Source: Pontivivens ytuae (GTDB taxonomy: Bacteria > Pseudomonadota > Alphaproteobacteria > Rhodobacterales > Rhodobacteraceae). From it: a DNA stretch of 64,000 nucleotides. The first letter of the stretch is position 1, and every line of letters begins with the position of its first letter. Both the position numbers and the translations under genes were made by a program. This document shows, piece after piece, positions 9,149 to 18,042 of this stretch. Under the pieces are notes generated by a model. That model did no database searches. It was not told the origin of the DNA and saw only the letters and a program-made list of their open reading frames with translations. The stretch covers positions 2,460,001 through 2,524,000 of the forward strand of contig NZ_CP064942.1 in assembly GCF_015679265.1 (NCBI RefSeq), in the 5' to 3' direction.

Positions 9149-9697
9149 ATGTTGAAGACCATCCTCATTGGGGCGACCGCGGCGCTGACGCTCGCGGCGT
9201 GCTCCCCCAACCGCACGGGCAGCGAGTCCGTCGTCAGTTCGCGCGACGTGGGCCTGCGCTCGACCGTCGAGCGGTGCCGCGTCCTCGAAGTGCGCGAGGT
9301 CACCATCCGCGACGAGCAGGAGGCCGGGATCTCCGCCGGGGTCGGCGGCCTTGCGGGCGGCGGCATCGGGGCCGCCCTCGGCAACCAGGTGGGCGGCGGT
9401 TCGGGCAACGAGCTTGCCACGGGCCTCGGCATCCTCGCCGGTGTTGTGGCGGGCGGTGCGCTTGGCGAGCAGCTCGACGACGCGCGCGGCACGCGCACCG
9501 GGCTCGAGTACTCGGTGATCGACCAGCGCGGGCAGGAGGTCGTTCTGGTGCAGGAGTTCCTGCCCGGCGATCGTGTGGCCCAGGCGGGTGAGACCTGCCG
9601 GATCCAGGTCGCCTCCAACGGTCGTGCCCGCGTGCTGCCGGGCGAGCAACTGCCGGGCGCGGTGAACGCGCCCGCACAGACCGTCGTCATCCGCTAG
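9149..9697 (+). CDS. Glycine-zipper outer-membrane lipoprotein (SlyB/17 kDa antigen-like)
   Basis: A 182-residue lipoprotein. The signal peptide ends in the lipobox LAAC with the lipidated cysteine at residue 18. Residues of about 60-107 form two glycine-zipper helices (repeated GxxxG such as GVGGLAGGGIGAALGN), the arrangement of SlyB and rickettsial 17 kDa antigens that sit in the outer membrane. The C-terminal third is a small beta-rich domain containing a LVQEFLPGDRVAQAG segment, as in the surface-antigen family. A perfect hairpin follows the stop codon. Confidence 0.75.
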   Translation: MLKTILIGATAALTLAACSPNRTGSESVVSSRDVGLRSTVERCRVLEVREVTIRDEQEAGISAGVGGLAGGGIGAALGNQVGGGSGNELATGLGILAGVVAGGALGEQLDDARGTRTGLEYSVIDQRGQEVVLVQEFLPGDRVAQAGETCRIQVASNGRARVLPGEQLPGAVNAPAQTVVIR

Positions 9698-9705
9698 GGC
9701 AATTG

Positions 9706-9732
9706 GGTGCCGGGCCGCATCAGCCCGGCACC
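9706..9732. terminator. Bidirectional hairpin terminator
   Basis: A perfect 10-bp stem (ggtgccgggc / gcccggcacc) with a seven-base loop lies between two convergent genes. It can terminate transcripts from both sides, though neither side has a long T-run. Confidence 0.6.
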
Positions 9733-9745
9733 GCGAAACCGCGCC

Positions 9746-10186
9746 TTAGCGCAGCCAGACGTCACCGGATTCGCACAGCGCCCGGCAGTCGGTGGCGTCG
9801 CCCATCAGGTCCTCGGCATTCATGATCGAATGGATGCCGGGGCCGGTGAAGCGCGGGTCGTCGCACTCGTTGTCGTTCGACCATTCCGAGCTGTCATCTC
9901 CGAAGGAGATCGAGCGGCATTCGGACACGTCCGCTTCGGCGCGCGTGCGCACCATGCGGATCATCCCGGCATCGAACAGCATCGCGCAGTCCGACGCGTC
10001 CGTGAGCACGGATTCCGCGGCAAGGCTCGCCGCCATGCCCTCTCCCACGAAGCGGGGGTCGTCGCATTCTCCGTCATTGGCCCATTGGTTGCTGTCGTCC
10101 CCGAACTTGATGGATTGGGCGACGGCCGTCCCGGCGATCAGGGCCACGAGCCCTGCAATGGCGATGTGATGAAGCGTGGCGCGCAT
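9746..10186 (-). CDS. Exported protein with two tandem acidic repeats
   Basis: A 146-residue protein of unknown function. Residues 1-24 form a Sec signal peptide ending AVAQ. The mature part is two homologous units, about 25-78 and 92-146. Each begins with FGDDSxxWxNDxECDDPRF (28-45 and 95-112), and each has two cysteines, one in ECDD and one in the SDC/TDC position, so each could form a disulfide-bonded acidic module. The repeated Asp/Glu clusters could bind calcium or another cation; that is inference. ATG 10186 is preceded by AAGGAAA. No enzymatic motif is visible. Confidence 0.7.
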   Translation of the reverse strand: MRATLHHIAIAGLVALIAGTAVAQSIKFGDDSNQWANDGECDDPRFVGEGMAASLAAESVLTDASDCAMLFDAGMIRMVRTRAEADVSECRSISFGDDSSEWSNDNECDDPRFTGPGIHSIMNAEDLMGDATDCRALCESGDVWLR

Positions 10187-10290
10187 GGTTTTTCCTTCCA
10201 GCATCACTGTTTGAGTCGCGTGACGCTGGAATCCTTAACGCAAACTCGCGTTAAGGTTGTGTCGCCAATGTGGCATTCGCCTTTTTCGTG

Positions 10291-12225
10291 TCAGGCTGTG
10301 TCCCGCACGTCCCCGAGGCTCGCGACCCCGAGCGCGTCGAGCGCCTGCGCCACGATCTGCGGAGCATTCATCGCCGCGACCTCGTACATCTCCCGCGGGC
10401 TCGCCTGGTCGATGAAGATGTCAGGCAGCACCATCGGCCGCACCTTCACACCGCTTTCCAACACGCCCTGATGCGCCAGCAGGTGCATGACCTGGGAGGA
10501 GAAGCCGCCGACGGCCCCCTCCTCCAGCGTGATCAGCACCTCGTGCTCGCGGGCGAGGCGCAGGATCAGATCCTCGTCCAGCGGCTTGGCGAAGCGGGCG
10601 TCGGCGAGGGTGGTGGAGATGCCCTTCACCTCCAGCTCCTCCCGCGCGATCATCGCCTCGCCGAGGCGGGCGCCGAAGCTGAGCAGGGCGACGCGCGTTC
10701 CCTCCTTCAGCACGCGGCCCTTGCCGATCTCCAGCACCTGGCCCCGCTCCGGCATATCGACGCCCAGCCCCTCGCCCCGCGGATAGCGGAAGGCCGACGG
10801 GCCGTCGTCGATGGCCGCGGCGGTGGCGACCATGTGCATCAGCTCCGCCTCGTCCGCGGCGGCCATCACCACCATGCCCGGCAGGTTGGCGAGATAGGCG
10901 ATGTCGTAGGCGCCTGCATGGGTCGGCCCATCGGCCCCCACCAGCCCCGCCCGATCGATGGCGAAGCGCACCGGCAGCCGCTGGATCGCCACGTCATGTA
11001 CTACCTGATCGTAACCGCGCTGCAGGAAGGTCGAGTAGATCGCGCAGAACGGTTTCATTCCGCCGGCCGCAAGCCCCGCGGCGAAGGTCACCGCGTGCTG
11101 CTCCGCGATGCCGACGTCGAAGGTCCGCTTCGGAAAGCGCTCGCCGAAGATGTCGAGGCCCGTGCCATCCGGCATCGCGGCGGTGATCGCGCAGATCTGC
11201 TCGTCCATCTCGGCCTGCTGCACCAGCGCGCTGGCGAAGACCTTGGTGTAGGAGGGCGCGTTCGACTTCGCCTTCTTCTGCTCGCCGGTCGCGACGTCGA
11301 ACTTCGCGCGGGCGTGGCCCTTGTCCGGTGCCCCCTCGGCGGGCGCGTAACCCTTGCCCTTCTTGGTGATCGCGTGGATCAGGACCGGGCCGTCCGCACG
11401 AGCCTTCACCGCGCGCAGCACGGCGAGGAGCTGGTCCATGTCGTGCCCGTCGATCGGGCCGATATAGGAAAAGCCCAACTCCTCGAAGAGCGTGCCGCCC
11501 ACGGCCATGCCCTTCACCAGCTCCTTGGCGCGCTTGGCCCCCTCGCGGAAGGGCGGCGGCAGGAAGCTCGCCGCGGTCTTGGCCGCAGCCTTCAGCTCCT
11601 CGAACGGGCCTTCGGTGTAGAGGCGGGAGAGGTAGTTCGACATCGCACCCGTCGGCGGAGCGATGCTCATCTCGTTGTCGTTGAGGATGACGATGAGCCG
11701 CTTGCCCAGATGGCCCGCATTGTTCATCGCCTCGTAGGCCATGCCGCCACTGATCGCGCCGTCGCCGATTACGGCCACCGCATCGCCCAGCCCCTCGGGA
11801 CAGCGCCCCTGCAGATCGCGCGCCACGGCAAAGCCGAGCGCCGCCGAGATCGAGGTGGAGGAATGCCCGGCCCCGAACGGGTCGTAGGGGCTCTCCTTGC
11901 GCTTGGCGAAGCCCGACAGCCCGCCGCCCTGCCGGATCGTGCCCATCCGGTCGCGGCGCCCGGTGATGATCTTGTGCGGATAGCATTGGTGGGACACGTC
12001 CCACACGATCTTGTCGCGCGGCGCGTCGAACACCGCGTGCAGCGCCACCGTGAGCTCCACCACGCCGAGGCCGGCGCCCAGATGCCCGCCCGTCTGGCTG
12101 ACCTGGCTGATCGTCTCGGCCCGCAGCTCATCGGCGAGCTGTTTGAGCTCGCGGTCGTTGAACTGGCGCATGTCGGACGGATAGGTGACCCGGTCGAGAA
12201 GCGGGGTATCGGGGCGCGGGGCCAT
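10291..12225 (-). CDS. dxs: 1-deoxy-D-xylulose-5-phosphate synthase
   Basis: First enzyme of the MEP isoprenoid pathway, condensing pyruvate and glyceraldehyde 3-phosphate with thiamine diphosphate. The 644-residue length is normal. Landmarks include [17 protein letters not shown] near the N-terminus, the ThDP motif GDGAISGG...[15 protein letters not shown] starting about residue 152, the [15 protein letters not shown] block in the pyrimidine domain, and a C-terminal transketolase-type domain. ATG 12225 has GAGGAG upstream. It sits 10 bases after ispA, so the same transcript supplies two steps of isoprenoid synthesis, and its cofactor links it to the thiamine importer in this window. Confidence 0.96.
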   Translation of the reverse strand: MAPRPDTPLLDRVTYPSDMRQFNDRELKQLADELRAETISQVSQTGGHLGAGLGVVELTVALHAVFDAPRDKIVWDVSHQCYPHKIITGRRDRMGTIRQGGGLSGFAKRKESPYDPFGAGHSSTSISAALGFAVARDLQGRCPEGLGDAVAVIGDGAISGGMAYEAMNNAGHLGKRLIVILNDNEMSIAPPTGAMSNYLSRLYTEGPFEELKAAAKTAASFLPPPFREGAKRAKELVKGMAVGGTLFEELGFSYIGPIDGHDMDQLLAVLRAVKARADGPVLIHAITKKGKGYAPAEGAPDKGHARAKFDVATGEQKKAKSNAPSYTKVFASALVQQAEMDEQICAITAAMPDGTGLDIFGERFPKRTFDVGIAEQHAVTFAAGLAAGGMKPFCAIYSTFLQRGYDQVVHDVAIQRLPVRFAIDRAGLVGADGPTHAGAYDIAYLANLPGMVVMAAADEAELMHMVATAAAIDDGPSAFRYPRGEGLGVDMPERGQVLEIGKGRVLKEGTRVALLSFGARLGEAMIAREELEVKGISTTLADARFAKPLDEDLILRLAREHEVLITLEEGAVGGFSSQVMHLLAHQGVLESGVKVRPMVLPDIFIDQASPREMYEVAAMNAPQIVAQALDALGVASLGDVRDTA

Positions 12226-12235
12226 GGCGGTCTCC

Positions 12236-13117
12236 TCAGCTTTGGCGCGCGAGGGTAAAGCGGGCGGCCTCGACGAGCGGCCGGGCCGCCTCCCTGAACT
12301 GTGACATATGCGAGACGGCCTGGCAAACCAGCGCCTCGGCCTGCGACCTGGCGCCCTCCACCCCCAAGAGCGAGACGAAGGTGGCCTTGCCGGCCTCGGC
12401 ATCCTTGTGGAGCGCCTTGCCCGCGAGATCCTCGTCCCCCTCCACATCGAGCAGGTCGTCGCGGATCTGGAAGGCGAGGCCGAGCGCGTCGGCATAGTCG
12501 CGCAAGGCGGTGCGGGCGGCCTCATCGGCCTCGCCCAGGATCGCCCCCGCCTCGACGGAGAAGCGGATCAGCGCGCCGGTCTTCAGCGCTTGGAGTGCTG
12601 TGATCTCTTCGAGGGTCAGCGCCCGGCCCGCCGTCTCCGCCGCGATGTCCATCGCCTGCCCGCCGACCATGCCCTTTTGCCCCGAGGCGGCGGCGAGCGC
12701 CGCGACCAGCGCCGCCCGAACATCGCCGGAGGGGTGCGTCGCGGGAGCCGCGAGGATCGCGAAAGCCTCGGTCTGGAGCGCATCGCCCGCCAGCACCGCC
12801 GTCGCCTCGTCCCACTGCCTGTGGACCGTCGGTCGGCCCCGGCGCAGGTCGTCATCGTCCATGCAGGGCAGGTCGTCGTGGACGAGGGAATAGGCGTGCA
12901 GGCACTCTACGGCCGCTGCTGCATTCAGCGCCCTGTCGCGCGGCACGTCGAACAGCGCCGCACTCTCCACCACCAGGAACCCGCGCAGCCGTTTGCCGCC
13001 GCCCAGCGTGCCCCAGCGCATGGCATCGGCAACCGCGTCTCCAGTCGGGAGCAGGGCGTCGAGACGCGCCTCGATCTCCGCCGCGACGGACGCGAGCCGC
13101 TCCGGAAAACCGTCCAT
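12236..13117 (-). CDS. ispA: Farnesyl diphosphate synthase (polyprenyl synthetase)
   Basis: Short-chain trans-prenyltransferase of 293 residues that condenses IPP with DMAPP/GPP to give farnesyl diphosphate. It shows GGGKRLRG (39-46) for substrate phosphate binding, the first aspartate-rich motif [10 protein letters not shown] at 81-90, and the second, DDLLD, at 220-224. The two extra residues in the first motif are those of bacterial type II FPP synthases. It begins immediately after xseB (TGATG overlap) and precedes dxs, a gene order common in proteobacteria. Confidence 0.93.
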   Translation of the reverse strand: MDGFPERLASVAAEIEARLDALLPTGDAVADAMRWGTLGGGKRLRGFLVVESAALFDVPRDRALNAAAAVECLHAYSLVHDDLPCMDDDDLRRGRPTVHRQWDEATAVLAGDALQTEAFAILAAPATHPSGDVRAALVAALAAASGQKGMVGGQAMDIAAETAGRALTLEEITALQALKTGALIRFSVEAGAILGEADEAARTALRDYADALGLAFQIRDDLLDVEGDEDLAGKALHKDAEAGKATFVSLLGVEGARSQAEALVCQAVSHMSQFREAARPLVEAARFTLARQS

Positions 13118-13353
13118 CACTCGTAGCTGGCGGGCTTGGCGCTGACCTGACCGCCCTCGGCGGTGATCTGGGCGATCTTCTCCTCCGCCGCGGCAAGCTG
13201 TTGCTCGCAATGCTTTTTCAGCGCCGCGCCGCGTTCGTAGAGGGCGATGGACTGGTCGAGCGGCACGTCGCCGCCCTCGAGCTGCGCGACCACCTTCTCG
13301 AGCTCCGCCATTGCGGCCTCGAAGCTCATCTCGCTCACGGGTGTGTCGCTCAT
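13117..13353 (-). CDS. xseB: Exodeoxyribonuclease VII small subunit
   Basis: A 78-residue subunit of exonuclease VII, which degrades single-stranded DNA together with XseA. It has the family pattern [22 protein letters not shown] followed by a second helix with [15 protein letters not shown], forming the helical hairpin that packs on XseA. It overlaps the upstream deacetylase-like gene by four bases and ispA by one, so it is the middle gene of a coupled operon. XseA is not in this window. Confidence 0.92.
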   Translation of the reverse strand: MSDTPVSEMSFEAAMAELEKVVAQLEGGDVPLDQSIALYERGAALKKHCEQQLAAAEEKIAQITAEGGQVSAKPASYE

Positions 13354-14282
13354 GCCCTCTCCCTTTCCATAAGTACGCCGACATGAGCGGCGACGGAGGC
13401 GCCGAGGGCGTCGAGGTCGTAGCCCCCCTCCAGCATCGATACGAGCCGCCCGCCCGCGTGCCGTTCCGCGATAGCGCAGAGCCGCTCGGTGATCCAGACA
13501 AAGTCCTCCTCCACCCAGTTGAGCTGGGCGAGCGGATCGGCGGCGTGGGCGTCGAAACCGGCCGAAACCAGCACGAGTTGGGGGGCATAAGCGTCGAGCA
13601 TCGGGAAGACCTCGGCCTCGTAGGCCGCCCGCATCGCGGCCCCGTCGCTGTCGGGCGGCAGCGGGATGTTCGCCACCTGCCCGAACGTCCCCTGCTCCGA
13701 CCGCGCGCCGGTGCCGGGCCAGAGCGGCGACTGGTGGGAGGAGACGAAGCGGACGCGGTCCTCCTCCCACAACAGGTCCTGCGTGCCGTTGCCGTGGTGC
13801 ACGTCGAAATCGACGATGGCGACCCGGTCGAGGCCATGGACGTCGAGCGCGTGCTTCGCCGCCGCGGCCACGTTGCCGAAGAGGCAGAAACCCATGACCT
13901 TGGCCCGCTCCGCATGGTGGCCCGGCGGGCGGGTGGCGACGAAGGCATTGCCAGCATTGGACAAAACCGCATCCACCGCCCGGATCGCCCCGCCCGCGGC
14001 ATGGCGCGCGGCCTTCAGCGTGCCGGGCGACATCCAGGTGTCGGGGTCGAGCTGGACGATCCCTTCGGCCGGAGCAGCCGTGGTGAGTGCGTCGATATGG
14101 GGCTGGGGGTGGACGCGCAGCAGCGCCTCGTCGCTGACCTCCGGCGCCTCCTCCCGGTCGAGCGGGTCGAATTCGGGGGCGGAGAGGGCGCGGGCGATCG
14201 CCTCCAGCCGCTCGGGCCGCTCGGGGTGGCCCTCGGGAACGCGGTGGTCGGCGCCGGACGGGTGGGTGATGAGGAGCGTCAT
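13350..14282 (-). CDS. Histone deacetylase family protein (acetylpolyamine/acuC-like)
   Basis: A 310-residue zinc-dependent deacetylase of the HDAC superfamily, class II-like. Catalytic features are the tandem histidines in RPPGHHAE (122-123), the zinc ligands in [11 protein letters not shown] (D158, H162 region) and a distal [12 protein letters not shown] aspartate. Bacterial members act on acetylated small amines or proteins; the substrate is not predictable here. The start at ATG 14282 places the family motif [21 protein letters not shown] at the N-terminus. It leads the operon with xseB, ispA and dxs. Confidence 0.88.
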   Translation of the reverse strand: MTLLITHPSGADHRVPEGHPERPERLEAIARALSAPEFDPLDREEAPEVSDEALLRVHPQPHIDALTTAAPAEGIVQLDPDTWMSPGTLKAARHAAGGAIRAVDAVLSNAGNAFVATRPPGHHAERAKVMGFCLFGNVAAAAKHALDVHGLDRVAIVDFDVHHGNGTQDLLWEEDRVRFVSSHQSPLWPGTGARSEQGTFGQVANIPLPPDSDGAAMRAAYEAEVFPMLDAYAPQLVLVSAGFDAHAADPLAQLNWVEEDFVWITERLCAIAERHAGGRLVSMLEGGYDLDALGASVAAHVGVLMERERA

Positions 14283-14445
14283 GGGCGAGACCTTAGCGAC
14301 TTGGTCAACGGGCGCAAACCGCTGTGCACGGGACGTATGATTTGCGTATGACCCGCGTATGACCGACCCGCTTCGAGGGCGCAAAGGTTAATGGGGTGCG
14401 GTGGCGTGATGTGGCTCGCCGTGTGAGCAAGGCTGACACGGAGTG

Positions 14446-14593
14446 CCGAGGGCCGCGCCCGACCTGGAGGGCGCAAGCGGGACTGTATTGAGAGGCGCGC
14501 GCTTTCAAGCATCGGTGTCGCTCATTCGATGCATGACATCACCAACGCGCCCTCCTGGGGGAGGTCGGGCGCGGCCCGGCGGTGCCGCCGGGC
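14446..14593 (+). repeat. Composite hairpin repeat element, copy 1
   Basis: A perfect 16-base inverted repeat (14450-14465 and 14562-14577) encloses about 96 bases and is followed at once by a smaller hairpin, cccggcgg-tg-ccgccggg. Bases 14566-14593 are identical, 28 of 28, to 32089-32116. The same design recurs in reverse orientation near 42.8 kb. The whole stretch between the deacetylase start (14282) and the tautomerase stop (14788), about 500 bases, holds no gene I can support; it carries this element and the palindromes that follow. Confidence 0.75.
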
Positions 14594-14704
14594 GGAAAGC
14601 TTCCTTAGGAGATTGTCAGTTCTCGATCGGTTTTCAGGATGTCCAAGGCGTCGGTTGCGAGCGGTCCCGGCGCTGCGGCCGGGACGGTGCAGGAATGGCA
14701 ACCG

Positions 14705-14767
14705 CCCCGGACTTGATCCGGGGTCGTGTAGAGCGTTGCAGCAGATCCTCGGGTCGGACCCGAGGAT
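14705..14767. repeat. Short palindromic repeats (two units)
   Basis: Two near-perfect palindromes: ccccggacttgatccgggg at 14705-14723 and atcctcgggtc...gacccgaggat at 14745-14767. The first sequence recurs exactly at 32142, 32237 and, as its complement, at 42772; the second has a close relative at 31960-31982. They behave like the dispersed palindromic units common in alphaproteobacterial intergenic DNA and often create spurious PDLIRG-containing peptides. Confidence 0.75.
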
Positions 14768-14787
14768 GACGGTGCACTCCGGACGCC

Positions 14788-15198
14788 TCAGCCCCGCTCG
14801 GTCAGGCGGTCAGGCTCGCCGGCCTGCCAGTCCTCCGACAGGCCTCCGTAGAGGGTGTGGTACATCTCGTCGCCGGTGTGCTGGGTGAACTCGGCGTTCA
14901 CCTGGTGGTCCTCGTAGCCCAGGATCTCCTTGCACGCCTCGATGAGCAGCCGGGCCAGCTCCGCGCGCTGCTCCGGCGGGCGGCCCTTGCGGATGTCGAG
15001 CATCAGGAGGGCGGCGGGATAGGGCGCGTCATCGGTACAGCGCCAGACGCTGCCTTCGCCGAGCTCCCGGATGGCCACTGTGATCCGGTGCGGGCTCGCA
15101 CCCATCTGCGCCGCGAAGATCTCGCCGAAGCGGCGGGCGAGGTTCTGCTTCTGCGCGGGCGTGTGGGAGAACGGCGTGTCGAGTTGCAGGTAGGGCAT
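14788..15198 (-). CDS. Tautomerase/MIF superfamily protein
   Basis: A 136-residue protein of the 4-oxalocrotonate tautomerase/MIF fold. The initiator is followed by proline (MPYLQLDTP), and that Pro1 is the catalytic base in this superfamily once Met is removed. The length corresponds to a fused double beta-alpha-beta unit rather than the 60-residue 4-OT. The motif RITVAIRELGEGSVW and a C-terminal NAEFTQHTGDEMYHTLYGG segment resemble tautomerase_3/cis-CaaD-type members. It is 3 bases after the ketopantoate reductase gene, suggesting a small catabolic operon. Substrate unknown. Confidence 0.7.
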   Translation of the reverse strand: MPYLQLDTPFSHTPAQKQNLARRFGEIFAAQMGASPHRITVAIRELGEGSVWRCTDDAPYPAALLMLDIRKGRPPEQRAELARLLIEACKEILGYEDHQVNAEFTQHTGDEMYHTLYGGLSEDWQAGEPDRLTERG

Positions 15199-15201
15199 GC
15201 G

Positions 15202-16215
15202 TCACTCCTTGGGCGGGTCGAGCACGGCGGAGGCGAGGTCGCGGGCCGGCCAGTCGCGGCGCCCGCCGGCCTCCGCATCGCGGACCAGCTCGACGAGGCG
15301 GGCGTTGACGGGTGCTTCGCGGCCCAGGCGCTGAGCGAGGCGGACGACCTCGCCGTTGAGCATGTCGATCTCGCTCGGCCGTCCTTCGGCGAAATCGTCG
15401 GCCATCGAGGAGCGGGCCTTCGGATCGATCTTCTGCAGGCGCAGGCCCACCGGGCGGAAGATCACGTCGGGCAGCGACAGGAAAGTGGGAACGAGGTTGG
15501 GGGCCATCGCGCCGACCTTGGCCGGGCGGATGCCCGCGACCTGCAAAAGCTCCAGCGTCTCCCGCATCGCGGCGGCGAGGACGCGGCGATAGGGGCGCTG
15601 GGACAGCTCCTCCCGCAGGGTGAGGCCGGAAAGCGCGTTCACCGCGTTGTTGAGGTTGAGCAGGAGCTTGCCCCAGGCGATCGGCTCCATGTCGTCGACC
15701 TCCTCCAGCTCCGCCGGTGTACCGACGGCCTCATGGTGGATCGCGTGGAGCAGCGGGTGACGGTCGGCGAAGATGTGGCCGAGCGTTGCCTTATGCCAGC
15801 GCCCCGGCCCTTCGGAGACCACGTTGAAGGGCACGGTGCCGTGGAGGATCGTGCGGCCGGGCAGCAGGCGACGCAGGACGTCCGGGTTCGACACGCCGTT
15901 CTGGAGCGAGAGCACCGGCGTCTCGGCCCGCGCATGGCCGCCGATCTGGGCGGCGGCGGCCTCGGTCCCGGTGGACTTCACCGTCAGCACGATCAGGTCG
16001 GCGTCGTGCATGACGGACGGGTCGGTGGTGAAGGGGGGGAAGGACGTATGCTCCCAATCGTCATAGTCGGTGAGGTGCAGACCCTTCGCCGCCTCCTCCG
16101 CCCGGCGGGCGCGGCCGATCAGGACGACGTCGAGGCCCGTGGTCGCCCAGGTGCCGCCGACGAAGCAGCCGATGGCGCCCGCGCCCAGCACGGCGATCTT
16201 GGGTGTATCGGTCAT
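15202..16215 (-). CDS. 2-dehydropantoate 2-reductase family protein
   Basis: A 337-residue NADP-dependent reductase of the ApbA/PanE family. The Rossmann motif GAGAIG is at residues 11-16, a LIVLTVKSTGTEAA block follows, and LQNGVSNPDVL carries the conserved Asn. The C-terminal helical domain has the IAWGKLLLNLNNAVNALSG motif with the catalytic lysine. Many such paralogues are not true pantoate enzymes, so I leave the symbol empty. ATG 16215 is preceded by GGGAGGAG. It is followed by the tautomerase gene. Confidence 0.83.
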   Translation of the reverse strand: MTDTPKIAVLGAGAIGCFVGGTWATTGLDVVLIGRARRAEEAAKGLHLTDYDDWEHTSFPPFTTDPSVMHDADLIVLTVKSTGTEAAAAQIGGHARAETPVLSLQNGVSNPDVLRRLLPGRTILHGTVPFNVVSEGPGRWHKATLGHIFADRHPLLHAIHHEAVGTPAELEEVDDMEPIAWGKLLLNLNNAVNALSGLTLREELSQRPYRRVLAAAMRETLELLQVAGIRPAKVGAMAPNLVPTFLSLPDVIFRPVGLRLQKIDPKARSSMADDFAEGRPSEIDMLNGEVVRLAQRLGREAPVNARLVELVRDAEAGGRRDWPARDLASAVLDPPKE

Positions 16216-16272
16216 CGGCAGCTCCTCCCACGGCGGTATCTGGGCGCAAGGCGCGGTCCGAGGCAAGAGTTG

Positions 16273-16317
16273 CGCGGGGCGGAGGCCTCCGGCGGGGATA
16301 TTTCGAGCAAGAAGAAG
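16273..16317 (+). repeat. GGGATATTT-type intergenic repeat, copy 1
   Basis: A G-rich inverted stretch (ggcggaggcctccggcgggg) is followed by ggatatttcgagcaagaag. The same arrangement, hairpin then GGGATAyTTgnagnnAGAnGAAG, occurs at 39186-39230. It resembles a widely dispersed Rhodobacteraceae intergenic unit that I recall from other genomes; the recollection is unverified. Confidence 0.5.
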
Positions 16318-16327
16318 CCGCTGGGCC

Positions 16328-16671
16328 TCAGTGGGCGAGGATGTTGAGGAGGCGGCCGAACGGGTCGCGGACATAGAAGCGGCGCACGCCCCAGGGCTCC
16401 TCGACGGGTCCGTATTCAGGCGTGTGGCCGGCGGCTTCGAACCGGGCGAGGGTCGCGTCTAGGTCGTCCACCTCGATAGAGAGGTCGGGGACCGGGGTGC
16501 CGCTGCCGCCTTCGGTGGCGACGCTGATCTGGGGGCGAGCGTCGGCCGGGGCGGCGAAGGTGGCGATCCAGCCCATGTCCATTACGACGTCGAGGCCGAG
16601 AAGGTCGTGTAGAAGGCACGCGCGTTTGCGGGGTCTCCGTCGATATTCGGGACGATCCGCAGGACGGCCAT
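16328..16671 (-). pseudogene. Frameshifted VOC/glyoxalase-family gene
   Basis: The reading frame from ATG 16671 gives MAVLRIVPNIDGDPANARAF YTTF and then stops. The next frame continues with LGLDVVMDMGWIATFAAP and runs to the stop at 16328 with a complete C-terminal half (GVRRFYVRDPFGRLLNILAH). Removing one base, probably a g in an acg-gac-ctt context around 16604-16607, explains the break. The intact product would be about 113-115 residues, normal for a single-domain vicinal-oxygen-chelate protein. It starts at the stop of petR (TGATG). It could be a true mutation or a sequencing error. Confidence 0.75.
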
Positions 16672-17378
16672 CAGTCCGGTACCAGCATGTAGCCCGCGCC
16701 GCGCACGGTCTGCAGGTAGCGGGGCGCCTTGGGATCCGTCTCGATCTTGCGGCGCAGTCGGGTGATCTGCACGTCGATCGCCCGCTCCTGCGCCTGGCCG
16801 TGGTCGCGGCCGAGCTCCTCGATCAGGGTCTGGCGCGTGACGGGCGCGTGCGGCTGGCCGGAGAAGATGCGCATCAGCGCCTGTTCGGTGGAGGTGAGGC
16901 GCACCTGTTCCTCGTCCCGCCACATCTCGCCCCGGCCCATGTCATAGCGGATGGGGCCGAGGTGGAGCGTCTTGGGCGGCTCCGTCTTTGGCTGCGGCTT
17001 CGGCACACGCCGTAGGATGGCGTTGATGCGCAGCAGCAGCTCCCGCGGCTCGAAGGGTTTGGCGAGGTAGTCGTCGGCGCCTGCCTCGAGCCCCGTGATG
17101 CGGTCGTCGGCCTCACCCCGGGCGGTCAGCAGCATGATCGGGGTCGCCAGCGTCTCCCGCAGCGAGCGTGTCAGGGCGAAGCCGTCCTCGCCCGGCATCA
17201 TCACGTCGACCACCAGCAGATCGAATTCGAGGCCGTCGAGCAGGCGGCGGGCATGGGCCGCGTCGCGGGCCATGGAGACGAAGTAGCCGTTGCGGCTGAG
17301 GAACTTGCGCAGGAGCGTCCGGATCCGCTCGTCGTCGTCGACGATCAGGATATGCGGGTCGCTGTCGAGCTCACTCAC
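16671..17378 (-). CDS. petR: OmpR-family response regulator PetR
   Basis: A 235-residue two-component response regulator. The receiver domain has the acidic pocket DDD at 14-16, the phosphoacceptor D58 in VVDVMMPGEDG and the conserved lysine in AKPF near 107. The C-terminal winged helix (about 140-235) ends in QITRLRRKIE...YLQTVRGAGYML, typical of OmpR/PhoB DNA-binding domains. No histidine kinase is adjacent. Pairing with a MarR-type gene immediately upstream matches petP-petR of Rhodobacter capsulatus, which lie next to petABC and affect its expression there; here petABC is about 9 kb away on the same strand. It overlaps petP by 8 bases. Confidence 0.82.
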   Translation of the reverse strand: MSELDSDPHILIVDDDERIRTLLRKFLSRNGYFVSMARDAAHARRLLDGLEFDLLVVDVMMPGEDGFALTRSLRETLATPIMLLTARGEADDRITGLEAGADDYLAKPFEPRELLLRINAILRRVPKPQPKTEPPKTLHLGPIRYDMGRGEMWRDEEQVRLTSTEQALMRIFSGQPHAPVTRQTLIEELGRDHGQAQERAIDVQITRLRRKIETDPKAPRYLQTVRGAGYMLVPD

Positions 17379-17886
17379 GGCCGTCCCCCATCAGGCTGAG
17401 CACGCGGGGGCGCATCTCCGGATCGATCATCTCCTCAAGCACCGTACGGAAGCCCGCCACCGCCTCCGGCCCCGCCCGCATGTAAGCCTGGCGCATGCGG
17501 CCGCGCTGGGCTTCGGAGAGGCTGCGCTCCAGCGACTGCCCGCGCTCGGTCAGGTGCAGGTTGCGCTGGCGGCGGTCGGTGCGGCCGACGCGGCTCTCCA
17601 CCAGGCCGTCGTCGACGAGCTGCCGCAGGACGCGGTTCAGCGACTGCTTGGTGACGCCGAGGATGTCGAGCAGCTCGTTCACCGTCAGCCCGGGCCGGCG
17701 GTTGATGAAGTGGAGCGCGCGGTGATGCGCGCGGCCGTAGCCGTAATCCTCCAGCATCCTGTCGGGATCGGCGGTGAAGCCGCGATAGGCGAAGAACATC
17801 AGCTCGATCCCGTTGCGGAGCTGATCGTCCGTCAGGAACAGGAGCTGCTCGCTGCGGGTGTTGGAAGGCGCGAAGCGCTGGCTCAT
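17371..17886 (-). CDS. petP: MarR-family transcriptional regulator PetP
   Basis: A 171-residue winged-helix regulator of the MarR family. The DNA-binding core is HHRALHFINRRPGLTVNELLDILGVTKQSLNRVL, then a wing with GLVESRVGRTDRRQRNLHLTERG. The N-terminal FFAYRGFTADPDRMLEDYGYGRAHHRAL segment is characteristic of the PetP group of Rhodobacteraceae. I start at ATG 17886, which gives MSQRFAPS and removes an AT-rich leader. It is co-transcribed with petR through an 8-base overlap and is divergent from ilvE. Confidence 0.82.
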   Translation of the reverse strand: MSQRFAPSNTRSEQLLFLTDDQLRNGIELMFFAYRGFTADPDRMLEDYGYGRAHHRALHFINRRPGLTVNELLDILGVTKQSLNRVLRQLVDDGLVESRVGRTDRRQRNLHLTERGQSLERSLSEAQRGRMRQAYMRAGPEAVAGFRTVLEEMIDPEMRPRVLSLMGDGRE

Positions 17887-18042
17887 CGGATTGTCCTGCT
17901 CGTTCTCGGGCTCACATTTTATGTCAGTCTTGTTGACTATCCAAGATCGGAATGATAGCCGATTCTCGATTTTGCGAAACTTCATGCCCTAACCCGGGTG
18001 TTTCGCGCAACAATCGAAAATGACAAGGGTAAGGAAACGAAG

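Noticed and set aside
10270..12258. 662-codon plus-strand open frame opposite dxs
   Set aside because: Shadow of dxs; no family features and composition typical of antisense frames.
14283..14787. Possible small genes encoding PDLIRG-type peptides
   Set aside because: The peptides come from the palindrome ccccggacttgatccgggg and recur wherever it occurs; repeat-derived.
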